A stretch of DNA of 64,000 nt. Origin: CBDFKK01 sp965248815. Its GTDB lineage: Bacteria > Pseudomonadota > Alphaproteobacteria > SMXP01. The notes under the pieces were generated by a model. That model had not been told where the DNA came from. It saw only the letters and a list, made by a program, of their open reading frames with translations, and searched no databases. A program made the translations under genes and the position numbers. Positions 9,122 through 18,338 of the stretch are shown here, piece after piece. Location of the stretch: NCBI GenBank assembly GCA_965248815.1, contig CBDFKK010000008.1, forward strand, positions 558,001 through 622,000, written 5' to 3'. Position 1 is the first letter of the stretch. Every line of letters begins with the position of its first letter.

Positions 9122-9862
9122 ATGAAATTGGGCAAGCGGATCTTGGACAACCAAATTGCTCAGTCCGCCCTGGGCTGGTTGATCGTCAAATATTTGCGCT
9201 TTGTGATTGCGACTACGAAATGGGACATCCTCAACGCCGAGATCAAGGAGAAGATCATAGGGGACAATGCCGCCGCCATCGCCGTTGCCTGGCACGGCCG
9301 GGTGGGCATGCTCTACGGATCCTTTGAGATGCCTGAGACTGTCTATGTTCTCGTATCCCAAAATCGGGACGGGGACTTGAGCGCGCGCATTATGACCGCT
9401 TTCGGTTTCAAGACGATCCGGGGATCAGCCGCCGCCGTCGGAAAGAAGAAAAACAAAAACACGTTGAGCGCAACGCGCGGTATGATGAAGGTGCTCAAGG
9501 GCGGTGGACGCCTGTTCATCACGCCTGACGGGCCACGCGGGCCTCGCATGCGCGCCGGTAATGGAGTCATCGGTCTTGCGCGATTGACCGGCGTGCCAAT
9601 CTATCCAATTACCTACTCTGTTCGTAGACGGATCATTGCCAAGACATGGGATCGCTTTATCTTTCCCTTACCTTTCAATCGCGGCGTATTTATTTGGGGC
9701 CGGCCGATCTCGGTCGCGCGTGACATCGACGAGGACACACAAGAACGCGTACGTCTCCAAATTGAGCAACAACTCAATGAAATGACTCGCGAAGCCGATG
9801 AGCGGGTTGGCCAACCGTTCATTGAACCCGCTCCTTTGCCTTCAGCGCCCTCGGCCTCATGA
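9122..9862 (+). CDS. DUF374 lysophospholipid-acyltransferase-like protein
   Basis: 246 residues. Acyltransferase-like motifs: AWHGRVGMLYGSF near residue 58, where the family His replaces the HxxxxD box, and TPDGPRGPRMRAG near 137, the DUF374 signature. N-terminal hydrophobic segment suggests inner-membrane association. The product is usually encoded beside waaA and msbA in Alphaproteobacteria, implying a role in lipid A or core acyl metabolism, but the reaction is not established. It overlaps waaA by an ATGA junction. Confidence 0.85.
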   Translation: MKLGKRILDNQIAQSALGWLIVKYLRFVIATTKWDILNAEIKEKIIGDNAAAIAVAWHGRVGMLYGSFEMPETVYVLVSQNRDGDLSARIMTAFGFKTIRGSAAAVGKKKNKNTLSATRGMMKVLKGGGRLFITPDGPRGPRMRAGNGVIGLARLTGVPIYPITYSVRRRIIAKTWDRFIFPLPFNRGVFIWGRPISVARDIDEDTQERVRLQIEQQLNEMTREADERVGQPFIEPAPLPSAPSAS

Positions 9863-11178
9863 CCAACGCCAACGCCGGAACCGGCACAACTCCCCTCAGT
9901 CTTCAGCTCTATCGTCAGGCCACACGATTTGGCAAACCGCTCATCGATCATGTCCTCGCCCGGCGACTTGCCCGCGCCAAGGAAGATGCAAATCGGATTA
10001 GCGAACGCAAAGGCGTACCGGGCCGAGACCGCCCACCCGGACCACTTGTCTGGTGTCATGCCGCAAGCGTCGGTGAGGCGCTCGCTCTTCTGTCTTTGAT
10101 CGACAAAGTTTTGGAGGCAAATGAGGCGGCGCATGTGCTGGTTACCACAGGGACGGTGACGTCGGCCGCCCTGATGGCACACAGGTTGCCCCAACGCGCA
10201 CTCCATCAATTTATTCCGGTTGATTATCCCGGCTATGTCGAAAAGTTTCTGAACCATTGGCGACCCAACCTCGCCCTTTGGATGGAATCGGAATTGTGGC
10301 CCAATCTGCTCAGCCAAACGCGGGCGCTGAATATACCCATGGCACTAGTCAATGCACGCATGTCAGATGAATCTTTCCGACGCTGGCAGCGCGCATCACG
10401 AACGGCACAATCGTTACTGCGATGTTTCGATACGTGCCTTGCGCAAGACGAGATTTCTGCAGAACGATTGCGCAAATTGGGTGCCGCGCGCGTTGTTGCG
10501 ACGGGAAATCTAAAATTTGCCGCTCCGCCCCTCGCCGCGGATCCGGACGACTTGGCTACGCTTAACAAGGCAATGACCGGACGCCCCTCCTGGCTTGCCG
10601 CCAGCACACATTCCGGAGAAGAAGAAATCGTCGCACGCACCCACGATGAACTAAAAAGCCAGCTTCAGGGTTTACTCACAACCATCGTCCCGCGCCATCC
10701 CGATCGGGGCGCAAGCGTAGCGGACACGCTTTCCAAGGAACAGCGAGTCGTAGCCCTACGTTCTCGCGGAGATCCCATCGTCGCGGCCACGGACATTTAC
10801 GTTGCCGATACTTTGGGCGAGCTTGGTCTTTTCTACCGATTGAATGCCGTTAATTTCGTCGGCGGCTCGATGGTGAACCATGGCGGGCAAAATCCCTTGG
10901 AAGCCGCGCGCTTGGGCAGCGCCATTCTTCACGGACCGCACGTCCAAAACTTTACGCAAATCTATGATGAAATGAACCGCCAGAATGCAGCACATGAAGT
11001 TGTAACCACGGATTCACTTGCCGGCGCGGTCCTCATGTTGTTAAACGATTCGAAAAAAAGAAATGCTCAAGTTGACAGCGCGCGCCAGATTGTCGGCGAC
11101 GCAGACAGTGTGCTAAGCCGAATACTCAGTGAACTTAGCCCTTACCTTACCGAACTCGACCGAGTTCGATCTGAGTAA
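9859..11178 (+). CDS. waaA: 3-deoxy-D-manno-octulosonic acid (Kdo) transferase
   Basis: 439 residues, the normal size. WaaA (KdtA) adds Kdo from CMP-Kdo to lipid IVA at the inner face of the cytoplasmic membrane. GT30 motifs visible: WCHAASVGEALALL near residue 64, the MESELWPNLLSQ segment near 140, then the C-terminal nucleotide-sugar domain with GGSMVNHGGQNPLEAARLGS near 335, which is characteristic of this family. Whether one or two Kdo residues are added cannot be read from sequence. Start overlaps the DUF374 stop. Confidence 0.95.
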   Translation: MTNANAGTGTTPLSLQLYRQATRFGKPLIDHVLARRLARAKEDANRISERKGVPGRDRPPGPLVWCHAASVGEALALLSLIDKVLEANEAAHVLVTTGTVTSAALMAHRLPQRALHQFIPVDYPGYVEKFLNHWRPNLALWMESELWPNLLSQTRALNIPMALVNARMSDESFRRWQRASRTAQSLLRCFDTCLAQDEISAERLRKLGAARVVATGNLKFAAPPLAADPDDLATLNKAMTGRPSWLAASTHSGEEEIVARTHDELKSQLQGLLTTIVPRHPDRGASVADTLSKEQRVVALRSRGDPIVAATDIYVADTLGELGLFYRLNAVNFVGGSMVNHGGQNPLEAARLGSAILHGPHVQNFTQIYDEMNRQNAAHEVVTTDSLAGAVLMLLNDSKKRNAQVDSARQIVGDADSVLSRILSELSPYLTELDRVRSE

Positions 11179-11181
11179 GAT

Positions 11182-12228
11182 GTGAAGGACTCGATGCGCG
11201 CACCCGACTTTTGGTACCCGCAAAACGATTCGAACGCCACGACGGTATGGTCTGCAATTGCGACCCGGCTGCTGGTACCGGCCGCATCCGTTTACGATCT
11301 GGTCAGTCAAGCTCGGCAAAAATTTACCGAATCGCATGAAGCGTCGGTCCCGGTTATCTGCATTGGAAATCTCACGGCCGGAGGGACTGGCAAGACACCT
11401 ATTGCGATTGCGCTCGGCAATGCCCTCAAAGAAAAGGGCCGCGTGCCTTTCTTTTTGACGCGGGGCTATGGCGGAGAGGAGGAGGGGCCAATGTTGGTTG
11501 ATATAGAGCAGCACGATTGCCGCCAAGTTGGTGATGAAGCCCTCATGTTGTCTGCCCACGCTCCTACAATTGTTTCCAAGAACAGAGCAGAGGGCGCTTA
11601 TTTGGCATGCAGTTTGGGCGCGGACATGATCGTTATGGATGATGGGTTTCAAAACCCGTCCCTCAAGAAGAATTTCTCGATATTGATCGTCGATGGGGAA
11701 CTTGCGTTTGGAAACGGCCATATCATTCCGGCAGGTCCCTTGCGCGAGCGGGCTGAAGCCGGTCTCAAGCGCGCCGACCAAATCATGGTCGCACGCAAGG
11801 ATGGCGTCCCATTCCACGCACGTACCAACGATTTATTAGAAGATCTGGACGTCATTGATATTCGACTTAGATGCCCGAATACCAATCAAGGAATGGGCCG
11901 AAAAGCGATTGCTTTCGCTGGCATAGCGCAACCTGAAAAGTTTTTTGCCGCCGTCCGTTCTCAAGGTTTTGAAATCGTCGGCACCCAGTCCTTGGCCGAT
12001 CACCACAATTACGAGAACGAAGAATTCAGAACGTTATTAGACTGGTCGAATCAGCGTCAAGCCGTTCTTATTACAACGGAAAAGGACGCCTATCGCCTTA
12101 ATCCGGATCAGCGGGCGCTCGTCGAAGTCCTGCCCTTACAAGTTTTTTTTGAACGTCCAGAAGATTTCAACCAACTGTTGACAAGGTTGCAAATAGACTC
12201 CTCAGATCCGATAGGCAGAAAATCTTAA
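11182..12228 (+). CDS. lpxK: Tetraacyldisaccharide 4'-kinase
   Basis: 348 residues. LpxK phosphorylates the 4' position of the disaccharide precursor to form lipid IVA, the acceptor for WaaA. A P-loop is visible as GNLTAGGTGKTPIAIAL near residue 63, followed by family blocks FFLTRGYGG, VGDEALMLS and DDGFQNPSL (the catalytic Asp region). GTG 11182, three bases after waaA, or the in-frame ATG 11194 could start it. Translational coupling to waaA is likely. Confidence 0.95.
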   Translation: MKDSMRAPDFWYPQNDSNATTVWSAIATRLLVPAASVYDLVSQARQKFTESHEASVPVICIGNLTAGGTGKTPIAIALGNALKEKGRVPFFLTRGYGGEEEGPMLVDIEQHDCRQVGDEALMLSAHAPTIVSKNRAEGAYLACSLGADMIVMDDGFQNPSLKKNFSILIVDGELAFGNGHIIPAGPLRERAEAGLKRADQIMVARKDGVPFHARTNDLLEDLDVIDIRLRCPNTNQGMGRKAIAFAGIAQPEKFFAAVRSQGFEIVGTQSLADHHNYENEEFRTLLDWSNQRQAVLITTEKDAYRLNPDQRALVEVLPLQVFFERPEDFNQLLTRLQIDSSDPIGRKS

Positions 12229-12255
12229 GCTAACTCTGAAATTAGGTGATGGGGC

Positions 12256-13200
12256 GTGACCGGAAGATCAGCAATCAAGCGTCTGCGTCATATAGCCGAA
12301 GCGGCAGGCTTTGTTCTGCTGATGGGAGTCTTGCGGCCGCTTGGGCTCAGGGGCGCGTCTTGGTTCGGCGGTAAAGTGACGCGGGCGATCGGCCCGTTAA
12401 TCCCCGTCACGCGCACCGCTCGACGCAATCTTACAATGAGTTTTCCAAATTTGACCGAACACGAAGTCGATTTGATTGTCACCGACATGTGGGAGAATCT
12501 TGGCCGAACGTTTACCGAGTTCTCCCATCTCGACAAATACGATGCTTTCAGCGGTTCGGGCTACATTGCAACTAAGGGCAAAGACGTCTTGGAGTGGGTC
12601 AAATCAAATGGCAAGGGCGCCATTTTCATTTCCGGTCACTTTGCAAATTGGGAAGTCTTACCGCTTATCGGGCGAGGTTACGGTCTCACCGGCACCGAAG
12701 TTTATCGCGTTGCTAATAATCTCATTGTCGATAAGTGGATCATTCAAAAACGCAAGAAATATATCCTTCCCTCCCAGACGCCAAAGGGGAAAGCAGGGAC
12801 AAAGCAATTAGTTCGCGTACTGCGCGATCGGCAGCACATTGCCATGCTGGTCGATCAAAAAATGAATGAGGGCATCTCGTTGCCGTTCCTGGGGCACGAA
12901 GCTATGACGTCGGACGGCGCCGCGCGGTTGGCGCTCTCATTCGGCTGCCCGATTGTTCCGGTCGGCATCAGGCGTGTAAATGGGCCGGAGCTCGAGATCA
13001 CAGTCTTTCCGCCCCTTGAGATTGCGCCGACTGGCAATCGGGACGGCGACGTTTCGGCGTTGACGCGGCAAATGAACGCTTGGCTTGAAGATCGGATCCG
13101 TGAAGCGCCGGCGCAATGGCTTTGGGTCCACAACCGTTGGCCCAAAGCAGCCAAACCTAGCCTCCTTGGCTCGGCTCTTCCGCCTGAGGCTGAGGCATAG
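12256..13200 (+). CDS. lpxL: Lipid A lauroyl/myristoyl acyltransferase (LpxL/HtrB family)
   Basis: 314 residues from GTG. These inner-membrane enzymes transfer a secondary acyl chain onto Kdo2-lipid A. The catalytic HxxxxE box is seen in SGHFANWEVLPL near residue 127, followed by VDQKMNEGISLPFLG near 200 and the C-terminal WLWVHNRWPKA motif. Acyl chain and position are not predictable. It closes the lipid A run, and its last 44 bases overlap the end of the convergent M23 gene. Confidence 0.9.
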   Translation: MTGRSAIKRLRHIAEAAGFVLLMGVLRPLGLRGASWFGGKVTRAIGPLIPVTRTARRNLTMSFPNLTEHEVDLIVTDMWENLGRTFTEFSHLDKYDAFSGSGYIATKGKDVLEWVKSNGKGAIFISGHFANWEVLPLIGRGYGLTGTEVYRVANNLIVDKWIIQKRKKYILPSQTPKGKAGTKQLVRVLRDRQHIAMLVDQKMNEGISLPFLGHEAMTSDGAARLALSFGCPIVPVGIRRVNGPELEITVFPPLEIAPTGNRDGDVSALTRQMNAWLEDRIREAPAQWLWVHNRWPKAAKPSLLGSALPPEAEA

Positions 13201-14032
13201 GACCAGTCAAAAGCTCCGGATCGATCTGTTGACCCGACCAATTGATACGCCAGTCAAGATGCGGGCCCGTCACGCGGCCCGTGGCGCCCACGGTAGCGAT
13301 AACTTGTCCCTGTTCAACAAGGTCGCCCACGGCGACCGTGATTGTGTCCAAATGCAAAAAGCCACTGGTCATGCCGTGACCATGGTCGAGAAAGATCAAC
13401 CCGCCTTCGAAATACATGTCAGGTTGAGCCAGCGTGACAACACCGCCGGCCGGCGCCGCGATTGGTGTTCCCGTCGGCGCGGCAATATCAATGCCGTAAT
13501 GGGGGCGCCGCGGCTCGCCATTCAGAATGCGCTGCGATCCGTAAACTCCGGTGACGATCCCCGTCATCGGCCAATCGAAATCCTGCATAAACCACGTGCC
13601 TTTGGCCGGCGACTTGCGCGCCTCTTTCTTCATGGCTTGGTCGCGCAAGATGTGATCGATTTGCTCTTGAGTTTGAGGAGTAACTTTGGACGGCGGCAGG
13701 CCGTCGATCCTCTGCACATTGTATTCACGCTGCGCCACATTGAGCGCGCGCGTGTCTGTTGTGCCGTCGGCGTAAGTCACCGTCAGAACCGCGCTTGTCC
13801 CATAGTCGCGATCAAAGCCGAACATAAACTCTCCGCTGTCGGCTACCATAACGCTACGATCGTCGAGCTTAAGCGTCGCGTCGGGCTCGACTTGGCCGCG
13901 CACCATGCCGCCTTGAATAAGATCACCGTCGAAGGTGAGCCTCTGGTCGTCGGCATTCGATGAGCTGGCAAAACTAAAGAGCCCTCCCAATAAAAGGAGG
14001 GCGCCACAAGTTCGTGCAATTACTTGATACAT
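13157..14032 (-). CDS. M23-family (lysostaphin-like) metallopeptidase
   Basis: 291 residues with a signal peptide (MYQVIARTCGALLLLGGLFS). The C-terminal Peptidase_M23 domain holds the zinc and catalytic residues: PHYGIDIAAP (HxxxD) near residue 180, LDHGHGMTSGFLHLD with two further His near 215-230. The N-terminal half is a beta-rich region. Predicted periplasmic peptidoglycan endopeptidase with the full active site, so an enzyme rather than an EnvC-type activator. It lies upstream of nothing on its strand except DUF2093 and xseA, and converges on lpxL with overlapping 3' ends. Confidence 0.92.
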   Translation of the reverse strand: MYQVIARTCGALLLLGGLFSFASSSNADDQRLTFDGDLIQGGMVRGQVEPDATLKLDDRSVMVADSGEFMFGFDRDYGTSAVLTVTYADGTTDTRALNVAQREYNVQRIDGLPPSKVTPQTQEQIDHILRDQAMKKEARKSPAKGTWFMQDFDWPMTGIVTGVYGSQRILNGEPRRPHYGIDIAAPTGTPIAAPAGGVVTLAQPDMYFEGGLIFLDHGHGMTSGFLHLDTITVAVGDLVEQGQVIATVGATGRVTGPHLDWRINWSGQQIDPELLTGPMPQPQAEEPSQGG

Positions 14033-14043
14033 TACTGAATCCG

Positions 14044-14259
14044 CTAGGCCTCGTTGCGTTCACGCGCTAAGGAATGTTCCGGAGATGAGTAGGCCTCTTG
14101 GCGGTCTACGTTCCAATAGCGTAAATCCTCAAGTGAAATTCTATTTCCAGTGACTGCACAAATCACAAATGTGCCGGGCGTGATCACTTTGTATTCGCCA
14201 GGCAAATATTTGAGTTTCGCCTCACCTTGAGCACTGAAATCGCGTTCAATTCGGTTCAT
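14044..14259 (-). CDS. DUF2093 small protein
   Basis: 71 residues from ATG at 14259. The block AKLKYLPGEYKVITPGTFV followed by CAVTG and ISLEDLRYWNV is the DUF2093 signature, an alphaproteobacterial family often encoded beside lpxK or xseA. Function unknown; a longer frame extends upstream to 14526 but overlaps xseA and is not needed. It lies between xseA and the M23 gene on the same strand with short gaps. Confidence 0.88.
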   Translation of the reverse strand: MNRIERDFSAQGEAKLKYLPGEYKVITPGTFVICAVTGNRISLEDLRYWNVDRQEAYSSPEHSLARERNEA

Positions 14260-14311
14260 GAGTCTGGTTCTCGCCTGCACGCCGATATTGGCAAAAATAT
14301 AACATGGTCTC

Positions 14312-15766
14312 TTAAAAAAGCCTTCCTTGAGACCCGGTTCCCTCTGTCTTGCCACGGGTTTTTGGCTTTTTCTTGACAAGTTTGGGGCGCTCTTGGCCCG
14401 TCGTGGCCGTGCCGTCAATATGCGCCCGGCGTGTGCCGTCCGCAAAACTGAGATCAACGGGCGCGCCCGGCTTGGCTTCCTGTGCCCGGCGAACGAGATC
14501 GCCCTCCAGCGTTTTGACCAAAGCAAATCCGCGCTCGAGGACGCCAGCGTATGAATAGGAATTCAAAAGCTTTGAGCCGGTTTCAAGTTGATTCGCCAAG
14601 CGTTCCACATGGCGCGACAAGGCAAGGCCAAGCCGCTGACCGAGCTCACCGCTTCTCTGCTGACCCCGTGCAATCAAGTTCTGGATTGGCCGCGCGCTTA
14701 CCGTGCCAGCATTGGCCAAGGCCGCCATGCGCGTTTGCACGTAGAGTTTGAGAGATCCGCTCAGACGCGACGCGGCATTGTCGAGCCTTTGGCTGGGCAA
14801 GCCCAATAAATTCTCGAGCCGCGGCAAACCACGTGTAGCCCGATCAAGTTCGCTGCGGCGCTCGCGCAGGAGGCGGCTTTGAGCTCGCCCTAGACGCGCC
14901 TCAAAGTCATGCACCGAAGACAACAACTCCACACGCACCGGTACTGCCATTTCAGCCGCCGCCGAAGGCGTCGGTGCCCGCCGATCGGAGGCAAAATCGA
15001 TCAGCGTCGTGTCTGTCTCGTGGCCGACTGCCGAGATGAGCGGGATCTTGCTGGCATAGGCCGCCCGCACCACTACTTCTTCGTTGAAAGCCCACAGATC
15101 TTCAATCGAGCCCCCGCCGCGCGCGACGATGAGAAGATCAGGGCGCGGCACCGGACCGCCCGGCTTTAATTTGTTGAAGCCTTTGATTGCCGCGGCGATC
15201 TGTTCAGCCGCATGCTCTCCCTGAACCAAAACCGGCCAAAGCAAGACGGGACGCGGAAAGCGATCGCTGAGCCGATGCAAGATGTCTCGTATGACGGCGC
15301 CGCTGGGCGAAGTCACGACACCGATGATCTCGGGCAGGTATGGAATTTTCTGCTTATGCTCCTCGTCAAACAAGCCCTCCGCTGCGAGCTTCTTGCGCCG
15401 CTCTTCAAGGAGCGCCATAAGCGCACCGACGCCGGCGGGCTCCATTTGCTCAATGACGATTTGATAGCGCGATTGACCGGGAAAGGTGGTGAGCCTACCG
15501 CTGCAGACGACTTCGAGACCCTGCTCCGGCGGGATTTTGAGCCGCCCCACCGTGCCCCGCCAAACGACCGCCGACAGAACCGACTTTTCGTCCTTGAGAT
15601 CGAGATAAACGTGTCCCGATCCCGGCCGGCTGACCCGGCCGACTTCGCCGCGCACCCGCACCTGACCATAAGCGTCCTCAATCGTGCGCTTGAGCGCAAA
15701 CGACAATTCGCTGACGCTGTATTCCTTGACGTTGGCGAGAGGCGCCGCTTGTTTGACTGTTGCCAT
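14312..15766 (-). CDS. xseA: Exodeoxyribonuclease VII large subunit
   Basis: About 484 residues starting at ATG 15766 (MATVKQAAP); upstream starts to 15835 lack support. XseA with XseB degrades single-stranded DNA from both ends. Seen: N-terminal OB-fold tRNA_anti-like domain (SELSFALKRTIEDAYGQVRV, GHVYLDLKD), then the catalytic domain with GVVTSPSGAVIRDIL and the hallmark VARGGGSIEDLWAFNEE near residue 240, and a long coiled-coil that recruits XseB. The C-terminus is basic. No xseB is in this window. Divergent from purD. Confidence 0.96.
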   Translation of the reverse strand: MATVKQAAPLANVKEYSVSELSFALKRTIEDAYGQVRVRGEVGRVSRPGSGHVYLDLKDEKSVLSAVVWRGTVGRLKIPPEQGLEVVCSGRLTTFPGQSRYQIVIEQMEPAGVGALMALLEERRKKLAAEGLFDEEHKQKIPYLPEIIGVVTSPSGAVIRDILHRLSDRFPRPVLLWPVLVQGEHAAEQIAAAIKGFNKLKPGGPVPRPDLLIVARGGGSIEDLWAFNEEVVVRAAYASKIPLISAVGHETDTTLIDFASDRRAPTPSAAAEMAVPVRVELLSSVHDFEARLGRAQSRLLRERRSELDRATRGLPRLENLLGLPSQRLDNAASRLSGSLKLYVQTRMAALANAGTVSARPIQNLIARGQQRSGELGQRLGLALSRHVERLANQLETGSKLLNSYSYAGVLERGFALVKTLEGDLVRRAQEAKPGAPVDLSFADGTRRAHIDGTATTGQERPKLVKKKPKTRGKTEGTGSQGRLF

Positions 15767-15855
15767 AAGGAGTGACCAAGACCGCCGCTTTGAGCACATT
15801 CGGGCCCATGATACAAGGGTCGCGCCTAAGGGCAAAAGCGCAAGGAGAGGCCAAA

Positions 15856-17139
15856 GTGAACGTCTTGATCATCGGTTCAGGAGGCCGCGAGCATGCCTTG
15901 GCCTGGGCCATCGCGGCCAGCCCCGTGATCGATCAGCTGTTTTGCGCGCCGGGCAATGGCGGCATGAGCGATCTCGGTACATGCCTCGCTCTCGATGTGC
16001 TCGATTTCGATGGCATCATTGCGGCCTGCCGGCGCCACAATATCGGTTTTGTCGTCATCGGCCCCGAAGCGCCCCTGGTTGAAGGCCTTGCCGATCGGCT
16101 CACCACTGAAAACATCAAACACTTTGGTCCAAGTGCCGCCGCGGCACAACTCGAAGCCTCCAAAGGCTTCACCAAAGATCTATGCAAAGAGTTCGGCATT
16201 CCAACGGGTGCCTATAACCGATTCGAAAAGGCTGCTCCGGCCCTCGACTATTTGCGGACATTGCCGCCGCCTTATGTCATCAAAGCTGACGGTCTCGCGG
16301 CGGGCAAGGGCGTCATCATCGCCGAGACGTTGGACGACGCTGACAAAGCGGTAAGTGATATTTTGGGCGGCGCTTTCGGCGCGGCAGGCAACTCCTTCGT
16401 GATTGAAGAATTTCTCGACGGCGAAGAAGCAAGTTTCTTTGCGCTGACCGACGGTGAAAATATATTGCCGCTCGCCACTGCGCAGGATCACAAGCGCGTC
16501 GGCGACGGCGACACTGGGCCCAACACTGGCGGCATGGGCGCCTATTCCCCTGCCCCCATCATGACGGAAGAGATGTGCGAGACCGTCATGAAACAGATCA
16601 TTCGTCCCACCGCCGAGGGCATGGCCGCACGGGGCACACCTTACAAGGGCGTTCTTTATGCGGGGCTCATGATCACCGAACGTGGGCCGGAATTAATCGA
16701 ATATAATGTGCGGTTCGGCGATCCGGAATGCCAAGTGCTGATGGCGCGCCTCAAGTCGGACATTCTGCCCGTTCTCTTGGCTGTCAATGACGGCGTCTTG
16801 GGCAACGTCGACGTTCAGTGGCATGACGAGACAGCTGTCACTGTCGTCATGGCGGCGAATGGCTATCCTGGCCCCTACGAAAAGGGTACCATCATCGGCA
16901 ATATTGAACGCGCGGCGAGGCAAACCGATTGCCAAATCTTTCATGCGGGAACAATGCGCGAGGGCGACGTGCTGAAAGCGTCTGGCGGGCGCGTCTTAAA
17001 CGTGACCGCCTTGGGTCCGAGTGTCGCGGACGCCGCGGCACGCGCCTATCGAGCCGTCGACCTCATTGACTGGCCGCAGGGCTTTTGCCGCCGGGACATT
17101 GGCTGGCGGGCTATCGAGCGCGAACGAGGCCGCGTCTGA
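15856..17139 (+). CDS. purD: Phosphoribosylamine-glycine ligase (GAR synthetase)
   Basis: 427 residues from GTG 15856, preceded by AAGGAGAGG; a frame open further upstream would overlap xseA's promoter region. PurD ligates glycine to 5-phosphoribosylamine in purine synthesis. ATP-grasp layout: N-domain GSGGREHALAWAI, the ATP-grasp core KADGLAAGKGV near residue 140, GPNTGGMGAYSPAP near 220, and NVRFGDPECQ near 290. Length and motifs are normal. Followed by the APH-like kinase after 18 bases. Confidence 0.97.
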   Translation: MNVLIIGSGGREHALAWAIAASPVIDQLFCAPGNGGMSDLGTCLALDVLDFDGIIAACRRHNIGFVVIGPEAPLVEGLADRLTTENIKHFGPSAAAAQLEASKGFTKDLCKEFGIPTGAYNRFEKAAPALDYLRTLPPPYVIKADGLAAGKGVIIAETLDDADKAVSDILGGAFGAAGNSFVIEEFLDGEEASFFALTDGENILPLATAQDHKRVGDGDTGPNTGGMGAYSPAPIMTEEMCETVMKQIIRPTAEGMAARGTPYKGVLYAGLMITERGPELIEYNVRFGDPECQVLMARLKSDILPVLLAVNDGVLGNVDVQWHDETAVTVVMAANGYPGPYEKGTIIGNIERAARQTDCQIFHAGTMREGDVLKASGGRVLNVTALGPSVADAAARAYRAVDLIDWPQGFCRRDIGWRAIERERGRV

Positions 17140-17157
17140 TCATTGGGACAATGTGCG

Positions 17158-18237
17158 ATGGCACCCTCGTCACTTGAAGATGAATTTGCCGGCACAAAAG
17201 AGGTCGATGCCGCCGTCGCATTCGATGCTAATGTGCTAACGGACTATCTCAGCGCAGTCATTGAAGGCTTCGCAGGTCCGTTGCAGCTTCGCCAATTCAA
17301 AGGTGGCCAATCCAATCCGACCTATTTGATGGAAACGCCGGGGTGCAACTATGTGCTCCGGCGCAAGCCGCCTGGAAAGTTATTGCCGTCCGCCCATGCG
17401 GTCGATCGGGAGTTTCGCGTTATCAGCGCGCTTTACTCAATGGACTTTCCCGTGCCCGAACCCTTTCATCTGTGTGAAGACGATACGGTCATCGGCACGG
17501 CTTTTTACGTCATGTCCCACGTCGCTGGACGTGTGTTTTGGACGCCGGACATGGAAGGGCTCGCCGCGGACGAGCGAAGCGCGGTCTATGACTCTATGAA
17601 CGAGACCATCGCGCGCCTGCATCAGGTCGACTATGCCAATCAACAGCTCAGCAATTTTGGCAAAGAAGGCAACTACTTTGCGCGGCAGATCTCGCGCTGG
17701 TCGAAGCAATACCGCACGTCCGAAATCGAATTCCTCGCCGAAATGAACAAGCTCATGGAATGGCTGCCCGCCAATATTCCGGAAAGCGAAACCACGACGC
17801 TCGTTCACGGAGATTTCCGCCTCGACAATATGATTGTGCATCCAACTGAGCCGCGCGTCATTGCGGTGCTCGATTGGGAATTATCAACCTTGGGCGACCC
17901 CCTCGCCGACTTTTCCTATCATTTGATGCCGTGGCGGGCGCCCGACTTAGGACCGCCTGTCTCAACGCTCGTCGGACATGATTTGAAAAGTCTCGGCATT
18001 CCCGACGAAGAGGCCTACATCAAGGCCTATTGCGCGCGCACCGGGCGGGACGGCATCGAAAATCTCGATTTCTATTTCGCCTATAATTTCTTTCGCATTG
18101 CCGCAATCCTGCAGGGTATCGCCGGGCGCGTGCGTGACGGCACCGCAACCAGCCCCCATGCCAAACGGCTTACACAAGGGCTCATCCCCCTTGCGCAAAC
18201 CGCATGGGCATTCGCACAGAAGGCCGGCGCCGCGTAG
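17158..18237 (+). CDS. APH-like phosphotransferase (ACAD10/11-type kinase)
   Basis: 359 residues. Aminoglycoside-phosphotransferase fold: QFKGGQSNPTYLM near residue 46, LRRKPPGKLLPSAH near 66, catalytic loop LVHGDFRLDNMI near 218 (Asp and Asn present), and metal-site VLDWELSTLGDPLADFSY near 239. This subfamily is fused to an acyl-CoA dehydrogenase in human ACAD10/11, and its bacterial members (LvaA of the levulinate pathway) phosphorylate 4-hydroxyacyl-CoA. An ACAD11-like dehydrogenase lies 0.8 kb away on the other strand, so a role in 4-hydroxyacid catabolism is the best inference; drug resistance is unlikely. A strong hairpin overlaps the stop codon. Confidence 0.85.
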   Translation: MAPSSLEDEFAGTKEVDAAVAFDANVLTDYLSAVIEGFAGPLQLRQFKGGQSNPTYLMETPGCNYVLRRKPPGKLLPSAHAVDREFRVISALYSMDFPVPEPFHLCEDDTVIGTAFYVMSHVAGRVFWTPDMEGLAADERSAVYDSMNETIARLHQVDYANQQLSNFGKEGNYFARQISRWSKQYRTSEIEFLAEMNKLMEWLPANIPESETTTLVHGDFRLDNMIVHPTEPRVIAVLDWELSTLGDPLADFSYHLMPWRAPDLGPPVSTLVGHDLKSLGIPDEEAYIKAYCARTGRDGIENLDFYFAYNFFRIAAILQGIAGRVRDGTATSPHAKRLTQGLIPLAQTAWAFAQKAGAA

Positions 18238-18274
18238 AGCCTCTTCATGACCATTCAAGTCATAAAGAGGCTCT
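18236..18274 (+). terminator. Strong hairpin at end of kinase gene
   Basis: AGAGCCTCTT and AAGAGGCTCT form a 10-bp stem, extended inward by ATGAC/GTCAT after one mismatch to about 16 bp with a 7-base loop. It begins on the stop codon of the kinase gene and is followed by AGAATATTAG rather than a pure T run, so termination may be bidirectional, serving the convergent GST gene too. Confidence 0.6.
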
Positions 18275-18291
18275 AGAATATTAGTTCGATC

Positions 18292-18338
18292 GCGTTTTCG
18301 GACGAAAAACCGGGACCACTTTTTCTGAAACCGCTTTA
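18292..18338. repeat. Dispersed 47-bp repeat, copy 1
   Basis: GCGTTTTCGGACGAAAAACC followed by a CACTTTTTCTG segment and CCGCTTTAA resembles the sequence at 62273-62323 in order and spacing. This type of TCGGACGGAAAACCG...CACTTTTCCTGG repeat is familiar from intergenic regions of Alphaproteobacteria. It reaches into the stop codon of the GST gene. Confidence 0.55.

Noticed and set aside
13085..13963. 292-codon plus-strand frame
   Set aside because: It is the antisense shadow of the M23 peptidase gene; composition is Arg/His-rich as expected for a shadow.
17158..18237. Aminoglycoside resistance gene
   Set aside because: The fold is APH-like, but motifs and ACAD neighbour point to acyl-CoA metabolism rather than drug modification.
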